Shown one piece after another: positions 29,766 through 35,833 of a stretch of DNA of 35,833 nucleotides. A program made the translations under genes and the position numbers. The stretch is taken from the IMG/VR virus record IMGVR_UViG_3300034096_000045, positions 1 to 35,833 of that record. One strand, given 5' to 3'. The notes under the pieces were generated by a model. That model searched no databases. It was not told the DNA's origin and worked only from the letters and a program-made list of their open reading frames with translations. Every line of letters begins with the position of its first letter. The first letter of the stretch is position 1. The DNA is from a virus.

Positions 29766-29804
29766 AAGTCCACGGCCAACCCTGCACGAAATGGCCGTGG
29801 ACTT
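29766..29804 (-). terminator. hairpin terminator after the capsid gene
   Basis: AAGTCCACGGCCA (29766-29778) pairs perfectly with TGGCCGTGGACTT (29792-29804) around a 13-nt loop. On the minus strand the stem is followed by TTTCCATTTC, a moderately U-rich tail. It lies between the capsid gene and the small post-capsid gene and likely lowers expression of downstream glycosylation and tail genes relative to capsid. Confidence 0.7.
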
Positions 29805-29814
29805 AATCCTAGTC

Positions 29815-29832
29815 ACAGTCCTTGCGGACTGT
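29815..29832 (-). repeat. second hairpin after the capsid gene
   Basis: ACAGTCC (29815-29821) and GGACTGT (29826-29832) form a 7-bp stem with a 4-nt loop, just after the capsid stop and before the larger hairpin. There is no U-run; it may stabilise the capsid mRNA 3' end. Confidence 0.5.
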
Positions 29833-29856
29833 CATGTCTGTTTTCGGTTGCTCTAA

Positions 29857-31053
29857 TTAAGCAGCGTTACCGATGAAGTGTTTGACATGTGATGTTTGTG
29901 GCAAGTTGCCGTCGACACGCATTGTTGCGCGGAAGGTAACAAGGCCAGTGCTGAATGCGAAGTCATCGCTTCGATCCAGTTTGATGCCGCCAACTTGACG
30001 AACGAAGTATGAAGGAAGGTGTCCGAAGATTACCGACTTCGCGCTAGTTGCTGTGTCTGCCATTGCTGGGTTCTCGAATACTGGGTATCCAAGAAGCAAG
30101 TCATTCGCATCAGCGTTGAGTGCTGGTGAGAACACATAGTTGCCTGCGGTGTCCTTCAACGAACGCATCTTCGCGATTGAAGACGAGTTCATCTGGAAGC
30201 CCGAACCTGCAAGACGACGACCTGCTGTGTTTACCGAGTAAACAAGGCTGATCAAGTTGTCTGCTGTGAATGCACCAGATACACCCGTTCCGCCAGTTAC
30301 GCCGGCAGATGATGCTACGACGATGCCCTTTGGTTGGTTTGTGCCTGAGCCAGTTGTCAAAGCATCGTTCACACGGAAGCCAAGTTCGTTGCCGACTTCA
30401 GTTGCCAAGAATGACAAGATGTCAACACCGCTGTCTTCGATCAACTCTGATGAGAGTTGAACAAGGAACGAATATTTGTAAGCACCAAGAGTCACGAACT
30501 GATTAAAGACCGGATCACTCTCAGCGATTGCTGTGCCTTCACCTGTGATTGCTGCCGTTGAATACTGAGCAAGTGATGGAATCTGAAGGTTCTCGCCTGA
30601 TGCTGTGTTCAAGATCGTTGATGTTTGGAGCATTGGACCAACATGACGAGCAAGCATGATTACTTGGTCGTAGAACGATGTTGGTACTGGTGCGCCTGCT
30701 GATGTCTTTACAACATCACGCTTCTCAAACGAGTGCGAACGAATCTCGCCCTTCGCCATCGAGCGAATGACTTCTGCATCTGAACGAACACCGCGTGGTG
30801 CATCAGCGACTGGACGAACCTGGTCTGCGATGTCACGAGTTGCTGCTTCAAGACGAAGTTCACGGGCCTCATCGGCGCGGAGCTTCTCGATTGTTGCTTG
30901 GCGATCCTCAAGTTCTTTGCTGATGCGCTCATATGTCTGAGTCTCTTCTGCTGACAAGTCACGCTTCTCAGCGGTTGCAACATCAAGAATCTTTTTTGCG
31001 GCTTCCCACGCTGTTGCGCGTTGAGCCATTTGTTGTTCAATGAATTGTTTCAT
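29857..31053 (-). CDS. major capsid protein, HK97 fold
   Basis: 398 residues. The N-terminal about 110 residues form the coiled-coil scaffold (delta) domain (EQQMAQRATAWEAAKKILDV, LSAEETQTYERISKELEDRQ), removed by the prohead protease. The mature part has HK97 fold hallmarks: SAGAPVPTSFYDQVIMLARH, SLAQYSTAAITGEGTAIAES, FLVQLSSELIEDSGVDILSF and FRVNDALTTGSGTNQPKGIV. GGAG precedes the ATG. Two hairpins follow the stop. It is the shell subunit, expected to be the most abundant virion protein. Confidence 0.96.
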   Translation of the reverse strand: MKQFIEQQMAQRATAWEAAKKILDVATAEKRDLSAEETQTYERISKELEDRQATIEKLRADEARELRLEAATRDIADQVRPVADAPRGVRSDAEVIRSMAKGEIRSHSFEKRDVVKTSAGAPVPTSFYDQVIMLARHVGPMLQTSTILNTASGENLQIPSLAQYSTAAITGEGTAIAESDPVFNQFVTLGAYKYSFLVQLSSELIEDSGVDILSFLATEVGNELGFRVNDALTTGSGTNQPKGIVVASSAGVTGGTGVSGAFTADNLISLVYSVNTAGRRLAGSGFQMNSSSIAKMRSLKDTAGNYVFSPALNADANDLLLGYPVFENPAMADTATSAKSVIFGHLPSYFVRQVGGIKLDRSDDFAFSTGLVTFRATMRVDGNLPQTSHVKHFIGNAA

Positions 31054-31176
31054 GATTTCTCCATGATTGGTTAAGTTTGTGGATGCGCAGGAAGTTGTAT
31101 TCCGAATGGCGCGGAACGCTGACCAATCTCTAGTCGTAGCGGGACGCTTACCGACAGACCGAGTGTATATGAGAAA

Positions 31177-33027
31177 CTAGAAAGTTTTCAACAGTTCAAG
31201 ATGTTTCGCCAACAAGTTCACTGACGAAGGAACTTTGGCTGGTTCGGCTCGAAGTTTGCTGACCGCACCCGACAACAGATCGGCTGACTCATCCGACAAA
31301 GTGCCACCAGCCTCAAGGATCGTGATTGCTTCAGCGAGCTTGTCTGCGTCAACACCTGTGCGCTCGGCAAGAATGTCAAGAGAACGGATAGTGGCCGAAG
31401 TTGCCTTGTAAGCAGGGAACCCTGTCACAACCGAAACCTCATGCAAACGAACCTGACGCAGTTCGCGAGTCATGCCGTCATCTGACCATTTGTCTCCACC
31501 GGACGGAACCGAGAACCCGAACGACATCGAGTCAACATCGCCGCGCTTCATCAACACGCTGAGGTCACGACCGACGGTTGTGTCTGGCAGATCGGCGTTC
31601 ACCAACAAACCTCGTGAATCTTCTTCAAGACGCAAAGTCTTCGAACGTGTCGAAGCAAGAAGCATCGACGAATCATGATTCATGTACATCTTGATTGTGT
31701 TGCGACCCTTCAAAGATTTCTTGAATGCACCTGGCATGATTCGCTCGATGAACGGCAACGGTTCGGAATCAGAATTGAAGACTGCTGCGTATCCTGTGAA
31801 TGACATTCCGTCACCTGTTGGGCCTTCGCGTAGTTCGAAGTCGTTGATGTGAATGCGGCGTGTCTCTAATGATTCGCTCATGCCGTCAATCATAACAACA
31901 TTCACGGGCAAGGTTCTAGAGGAGCGAGGATGATCTTTGGGAAGTAGATCGTTGTCGGTGATGTACTTCGGATTCTCTGGACGACCGTTGCGCAACAGAT
32001 ACAAGAACGAGTTCACCCGCGCATACGCCCACTGATTCCTAGTCATACCTGGACGGTGAGAAGTCGAATACGCTCCGGCACCGCGACGGAACACGGTTCG
32101 CAACATGCCGACAGTTGCCCGCTTCCAAGACGGATCCGCGCCATCAAGTTTCTCGTTGTGTTCATCGGCCTTGTTCTTCAAGCCTTCTTCGATCGCTTCG
32201 GTCAATTCGATTGTGTCCGACCCAGCAGGAGCTTTCGCTGAACCTTTCGGATTCTTATCTGAACCGATGATCTGGTCTGATGGTGGTGCTGGTGCGCGTT
32301 CGGATTGGATTGCTTCAGATTTTCTTGCGAACCAATCTCGTGCCGGCTGAGGGTTCAATGGGTTGATGCCCCACAAATAGTGTGCGACCGCACCCGCACC
32401 AGGGAACTGGTCATCGGTTGAATCCGAGTTCTTTGGTGCTTGTAGGTCTACGGCGTGTCGTTGCGCCCAAGCGTTCGCTCGCACAACTTTGTCTTCGGTG
32501 ATGTCGCCTCGCGCCATATCTCGTGCCTCACGAACGGTTCTATCGACCAGCCCTTCACCCGCAAGACCTTGACCGTAGTAGTCCAATCCTTTTCTTGCTG
32601 CGGTACGAATGTAGACAGGTATCTCAAGAGATACCTGACGTACCGATTCTTCTTCTTCTTCTTCTTCTTCTTCCATCTCTTCTTCGTGTGGTTGCCATGC
32701 GTTGCAATAGAATCCGCCGTCAACATAAGCATCCCATCTTTCACACCAAGCCTTGAGGTTGTCTCCTTCACCTTGCACATTGTCTTCGTCGTAGAATTGG
32801 CAGTTCCCGCAAGCACGACCTTCAGGAACATCTGGTGCTAACGCTGGCCGATAGTTATCTGGCAACGCACGTTCGCCACCTGGTTCCATGTCTTCGGCAA
32901 TAGATACCGCAACCATCTGATCGACTGCATCTTGTTTCGTTGTGTGACAGCCGATGACTTCGCCATCTTCTTTGACGGTTGCCCAACCAGAACAATCTGG
33001 TGACTTGTCAGTAATAAAGTAAGGCAT
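31177..33027 (-). CDS. multidomain prohead protease with HiPIP-like N-terminus
   Basis: 616 residues, much longer than plain S78 proteases (about 200). Layout: an N-terminal DCSGWATVKEDGEVIGCH domain (1-45), a four-cysteine HiPIP-like region (C73, C76, C95, C108), a poly-Glu linker (117-127), a helical domain (about 135-240, VYIRTAARKGLDYYGQGLAG), another at 300-365 (DPSWKRATVGMLRTVFRRGA), and a C-terminal serine protease: GYAAVFNSD, MYMNHDSS with H451, DSMSFGFSV with S502, and RLHEVSVVTGFPAY. It should process the capsid delta domain. Confidence 0.85.
   Translation of the reverse strand: MPYFITDKSPDCSGWATVKEDGEVIGCHTTKQDAVDQMVAVSIAEDMEPGGERALPDNYRPALAPDVPEGRACGNCQFYDEDNVQGEGDNLKAWCERWDAYVDGGFYCNAWQPHEEEMEEEEEEEEESVRQVSLEIPVYIRTAARKGLDYYGQGLAGEGLVDRTVREARDMARGDITEDKVVRANAWAQRHAVDLQAPKNSDSTDDQFPGAGAVAHYLWGINPLNPQPARDWFARKSEAIQSERAPAPPSDQIIGSDKNPKGSAKAPAGSDTIELTEAIEEGLKNKADEHNEKLDGADPSWKRATVGMLRTVFRRGAGAYSTSHRPGMTRNQWAYARVNSFLYLLRNGRPENPKYITDNDLLPKDHPRSSRTLPVNVVMIDGMSESLETRRIHINDFELREGPTGDGMSFTGYAAVFNSDSEPLPFIERIMPGAFKKSLKGRNTIKMYMNHDSSMLLASTRSKTLRLEEDSRGLLVNADLPDTTVGRDLSVLMKRGDVDSMSFGFSVPSGGDKWSDDGMTRELRQVRLHEVSVVTGFPAYKATSATIRSLDILAERTGVDADKLAEAITILEAGGTLSDESADLLSGAVSKLRAEPAKVPSSVNLLAKHLELLKTF
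32647..32673. repeat. TTC trinucleotide run encoding poly-Glu
   Basis: Nine uninterrupted TTC units (GAA on the coding strand) encode most of the acidic linker of the protease fusion. Microsatellite slippage here would change the linker length in frame. Confidence 0.85.
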
Positions 33028-33290
33028 TATGGCGTGATGAGTGTGAACGCTACTGAGTGACCGGTTTTGGTTGATATTGCGTAGATGCTTTGACCTGGAT
33101 AGATATCGAAGTCTTCGGATGCGCTTTTCGGTAACGCATGACCAGCGTTCACGACAACTGTCGCGCCACCAATAAAGATTGTGTCGGTGTTGTCAATGTT
33201 GCTGATGTGCAAAGTCCCTGGGTTCACTCCAGCGTGACTGACAAGTGTTGCGGCTGTGCCGACTGCGATTGATCCGTTTGTGATTGGCAT
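33027..33290 (-). CDS. small beta-rich virion protein
   Basis: 87 residues, PITNGSIAVGTAATLVSHAG, TLHISNIDNTDTIFIGGATV, DFDIYPGQSIYAISTKTG and a hydrophobic end AFTLITP. The pattern of a G-T-A-x-x-L start, I-x-N-x-x-x-x-x-I-x-I-G-G and a P-G-Q-x-x-Y late motif is common in small phage decoration or head-tail beta-sandwich proteins. GAGGT precedes its ATG, and its stop overlaps the protease start by one base. Confidence 0.7.
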   Translation of the reverse strand: MPITNGSIAVGTAATLVSHAGVNPGTLHISNIDNTDTIFIGGATVVVNAGHALPKSASEDFDIYPGQSIYAISTKTGHSVAFTLITP

Positions 33291-33300
33291 GATTGTTACC

Positions 33301-34050
33301 TCAGAGCATCAATAGTAGTTCAGCATCATCTTCCAAGATGCTGAATGTGATCGTGCTTGTTGCTTGTGCTTGCATACCGTTCAAAGATGTTGAGACAACC
33401 GCGTAGCGTCGTTTCGGTTGGATGACAGGAATCTCGACCACTGGCTCGATGACGGGTTCAATCTTTTTGCGTGGTGTCGTTGAATAAACTCTGCGACCGC
33501 CAGACGGTGTAGGTGTCGGCTCAGGTTCTGGTGGTGTCGGTGCCGAATCAACTGTTGCGACTAGACCGCCGAGGGTTGCTGTTGCAACAGCGTTCTGTTC
33601 GACTGCCGTGATCGCCGAAGCGGCAAGACCGCCGAGGTTCGCTGATGCGGTTGCTGGTAGTGCGACTGTTGCAGTGGCCGAAGAAGTAAGACCGCCGAGA
33701 GTTGCTGAGGCTGTTGCTGGTAGGACAACTGTTGCGGTCGCTGTGGCGACAAGTCCGCCGAGTTCTGCTTCGCCTGTTGCATCCGTTGTGACGATGACTT
33801 GCGCAACCTCGGCAACAAGTTCACCGAGTTCGGCTGAAGCGGTCGCGAAGTGTGTGACAGTCGCTGTCGCTGTAGCCGACATTGCACCGAGTGTCGCTGC
33901 ACCTGTGGCTGTGGTTAGAAACTCTGCACCGTCAAGGACTCGTGTGCCGTTGAGTGTGCTGGTGTCGAGGATGAATGCAAGACCGCCATCGAGTCCTGTG
34001 GTGCTGTCGTTCAGTGTGCTTGTGTCAAGCACGAATCTTTTGACCGCCAT
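33301..34050 (-). CDS. repeat-bearing virion protein (head fibre/decoration-like)
   Basis: 249 residues. Two copies of a FVLDTSTLND/FILDTSTLNGTRVLDG motif open the protein. About six imperfect 21-22-residue repeats of the type ATASATLGGLTSSATATVAL span about 48-168 (33547-33909). A Pro-rich hinge (PTPPEPEPTPTP) and a basic C-terminal beta domain (PKRRYAVVSTSLNGMQAQAT) follow. It is probably a capsid-decoration or fibre protein; the repeat number could vary between relatives. Confidence 0.68.
   Translation of the reverse strand: MAVKRFVLDTSTLNDSTTGLDGGLAFILDTSTLNGTRVLDGAEFLTTATGAATLGAMSATATATVTHFATASAELGELVAEVAQVIVTTDATGEAELGGLVATATATVVLPATASATLGGLTSSATATVALPATASANLGGLAASAITAVEQNAVATATLGGLVATVDSAPTPPEPEPTPTPSGGRRVYSTTPRKKIEPVIEPVVEIPVIQPKRRYAVVSTSLNGMQAQATSTITFSILEDDAELLLML
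33547..33909. repeat. imperfect 63-66-bp tandem repeat
   Basis: Six imperfect DNA units encoding A-T-x-x-A-x-L-G-G-L-x-A-x-A-T-A-T-V-x-x-x form the central part of the virion protein. Recurrent coding-strand GGCGGTCT/GGCGGACT blocks (CCGCC plus flanking bases on the plus strand) mark each unit. Confidence 0.7.
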
Positions 34051-34057
34051 GGCGGTA

Positions 34058-34441
34058 CTAACTAGCGACGGTCAAAGATGCAGACAGATTGCCAGATGAA
34101 ATTGTGTAAGTGTCACCAGCTGTATAAGCGTTGCCTGTGATCGTCCCAGAGAACAAGAAGTTACCTGCCGAGATGTTGTCCCAAGCGGTGAAGTGTGTTG
34201 CGTCTTGCGAACCTGCGATGTTCGTCCACGAGATATCTGCATCCGATGCGATAGCACCAGTCGAAGCCGCACCGAACGAAACAGATTTGCGTGTCGTCTC
34301 AGTCGCAGCGTTCGATGTTCCTGCCGCGCCTGGATCGCCGACATGAAGTTTGATGTAGACCTGTGCGACGGCGTAAGAAGTGTTGTTGCCGAGCGCGTCG
34401 AGGAACGAGTTGCAAAGATAAGCCGATAAACCTGTAGCCAT
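34058..34441 (-). CDS. virion protein of the head/fibre type
   Basis: 127 residues. ATGLSAYLCNSFLDALGNNT, then YIKLHVGDPGAAGTSNAATE and FGAASTGAIASDADISWTNI match a widespread phage protein recognised by L-H-x-G-D-P-G-x-x-G-T-x-N-x-A and a final SGNLSASLTVAS. Often found with portal or tail fibre genes, likely a head or fibre accessory. Its ATG overlaps the portal stop (TAATG). Confidence 0.75.
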   Translation of the reverse strand: MATGLSAYLCNSFLDALGNNTSYAVAQVYIKLHVGDPGAAGTSNAATETTRKSVSFGAASTGAIASDADISWTNIAGSQDATHFTAWDNISAGNFLFSGTITGNAYTAGDTYTISSGNLSASLTVAS

Positions 34442-35833
34442 TACTCTTCAACCCTTTCGGTGATAGTCAAGATTCTACCTTCGGCATCGCGTTCAACTGT
34501 GCGAACAGTCGGCCTATTCTCTGGCACGTTCACACGCACCACAGTCTCAGGCACGTTGATGATCGGTGCAGCGACACTCACTTGTGCTGGTGGAACATTG
34601 ACAACCATTTCAGGCATCGTCACATTCACGTCACGCTGATTCACATCGTAGGTCGGTGCTGGTTCTGTTACCTGTTGCAACAAGACTGGTGCGACACCTG
34701 TGTGTGTGATCGGATCAATGTCGAGTGCTTTCAATACTGCGGCAGGTTCGAAACCTGCGTTGATAAGACGTTGAGCCATCATTGTTTTGCGGTCAAGTTC
34801 GGTGAGTCCTGCTGCACCAAGATCGACGTTCGCAAGTGGCACACGGTAAGTATCGCCGCCGTCAGCCGGTCGTAGGTCTTCAAATCGGCGAACATCGTTG
34901 ATTGATAACCAGCCTGCTTGTAGTCCTGATGAATAGCCTGCGACTCGTGAACCGAAGTCGCCGCGCATCAAACCATCAAGGTTGAACTTCAAGAACGCAC
35001 CACGGCCATCAATCAGTCTTGAATATCCATCCTCAATCTTGGTGACGTATGGTCGGAGTGTGTGCATCACAAAGTGAATGCCGTTCATTTCAACCGAAGC
35101 GTATGCTTGCGCACCTGACTGAATCACACCAGCCATCGAAGGCGGCACACGGAACGCACGAAGAATCTCTTCGACTGCGAACTGTCGTGATTGCAGGAAC
35201 TGTGAGTCGTCTGGTGCGACCGAAGTTGTCGTGTATTTCGCACCACCGAACAGAATGCCTGGGCGGTGTGCGCGACGCAAACCTTTGTGACCTTCTTCGA
35301 ATCCGTCAACAAGCGACTTTGCTTGTTCGCGGGTCAGGTTGCCTGGGAACTCGATGATGCCTGAAGTGTGCGAACCTTGACCGAAGAACCTCGCAGCAAA
35401 CTCTTCAAGAGCTTTCGACAATCCGAGGTTCTCTTTGATTAGTTCGATGCGTGAACGGCCACGAAGATCGCCAGGTAGACGCAACTCGGACAGATGAATC
35501 ATGTCCTCATGCTGGATGATGTCACGGTTGTCAAAGACGTAGACGATTCGGCGTGACTCGTCGCGTTTCACTTCAACTTTCAACGGATTCAAAACTGACA
35601 AACCTGCGACACCTTGATTGTCGCGGATGATACGAGTGAACGAGTTACCGTTCAACAACATCGAAACAAGTACCTGTTGGAAGTGGTCGGTGCGTGACAC
35701 ACCGACTTCGGGCATGTCGAGCCATTCTGGTCGTGGTCGGAATGGTCGGCGATCACCGTCGACACGGATGAACACATCGACTGGCAGAGTTGAGATAGAG
35801 TCTGCGATTAGTCGGACACACGCATACACGGTT
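34441..35833 (-). CDS. portal protein, main part (5' end at window start)
   Basis: This holds the body of the HK97-type portal. YACVRLIADSISTLPVDVFI, then LNGNSFTRIIRDNQGVAGLS, MIHLSELRLPGDLRGRSRIE, GSHTSGIIEFPGNLTREQAK and GILFGGAKYTTTSVAPDDSQ with EEILRAFRVPPSMAGV are in family order. A flexible tail of VNVPE-type repeats (AAPIINVPETVVRVNVPENR) ends the protein. The real start is ATG 337-335 in the left part of the window; 35634-35833 duplicates that end. Full length about 509 residues. Confidence 0.94.
   Translation of the reverse strand, partial: TVYACVRLIADSISTLPVDVFIRVDGDRRPFRPRPEWLDMPEVGVSRTDHFQQVLVSMLLNGNSFTRIIRDNQGVAGLSVLNPLKVEVKRDESRRIVYVFDNRDIIQHEDMIHLSELRLPGDLRGRSRIELIKENLGLSKALEEFAARFFGQGSHTSGIIEFPGNLTREQAKSLVDGFEEGHKGLRRAHRPGILFGGAKYTTTSVAPDDSQFLQSRQFAVEEILRAFRVPPSMAGVIQSGAQAYASVEMNGIHFVMHTLRPYVTKIEDGYSRLIDGRGAFLKFNLDGLMRGDFGSRVAGYSSGLQAGWLSINDVRRFEDLRPADGGDTYRVPLANVDLGAAGLTELDRKTMMAQRLINAGFEPAAVLKALDIDPITHTGVAPVLLQQVTEPAPTYDVNQRDVNVTMPEMVVNVPPAQVSVAAPIINVPETVVRVNVPENRPTVRTVERDAEGRILTITERVEE
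35634..35833. repeat. terminal direct repeat, right copy
   Basis: Identical to 1-200 except for G at 35761 instead of A at 128 (both give Val in the portal). It shows that the assembly wraps around, with a unique genome of about 35,633 bp. Confidence 0.95.

Noticed and set aside
1-35833. tRNA genes, CRISPR arrays, IS elements, integrase or attachment site
   Set aside because: I looked for cloverleaf-like segments, regularly spaced repeats, transposase or recombinase motifs and found none convincing by eye.

Overview
This window is an essentially complete genome of a tailed phage that infects an actinobacterium, assembled as a circle. Bases 1-200 recur at 35634-35833 with one mismatch, so the unique length is about 35,633 bp and the portal gene is cut by the window edges. 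Every convincing gene lies on the minus strand, mostly with start/stop overlaps of a few bases. The actinobacterial host is inferred from a WhiB-family regulator with its four-cysteine cluster and from a moderate-GC gene set typical of environmental (probably aquatic) actinobacteriophages. A 696-residue tape measure protein, a major tail protein and no sheath gene indicate a long non-contractile (siphovirus-like) tail. No integrase, excisionase or CI-like repressor was seen, so a lytic lifestyle is likely.

Layout in transcription order (descending coordinates). 12959-10105: small membrane protein, WhiB, resolvase-like nuclease, RecB/Cas4-like nuclease, a protein of unknown function, and a possible ssDNA-binding protein. 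10105-7944: a run of tiny genes (coiled-coil, zinc-ribbon-like, DUF6378-like, RHH), with an operator-like palindrome near 8570-8595. 7947-6101: a cytosine-C5 methyltransferase coupled to a PD-(D/E)XK-like protein, a possible restriction-modification pair. 6057-4225: primase-polymerase/helicase, followed by an iteron-like repeat field at 4027-4220 that could be the origin. 4007-1 and on around the circle: HNH nuclease, ParB-methyltransferase fusion, TerS, TerL, a 50-residue membrane peptide and the portal.

35633-29857 holds three small virion-type proteins, a multidomain prohead protease and the HK97-fold capsid protein. A small post-capsid protein and a six-gene glycosylation cassette (25237-29734: two GT2-like, GT-B, GT17, methyltransferase and MptE/DUF115-like genes) follow. 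Next come the connector and tail genes (25225-18493), including a gpG/gpGT frameshift pair, with an orphan primase-like gene just before the tape measure gene. Distal tail and adhesin genes (18484-16692), a secreted PA14 Thr-rich protein, and a lysis module of holin candidates, VanY-type endolysin and secreted lysozyme-like protein (15212-13005) close the circle.

The most unusual element is a perfect 10-bp hairpin at 13608-13637, just upstream of the lysozyme-like gene. In the minus-strand transcript its 10-nt loop is identical to the anti-Shine-Dalgarno end of 16S rRNA. A leader motif (YCTGCRC) near at least eight start codons, a glycosyltransferase gene sharing its ribosome-binding site and 223 bp with another gene, and a ParB-methyltransferase with an AT-rich swapped domain are also notable. 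There is no gene-free stretch longer than 300 bases.
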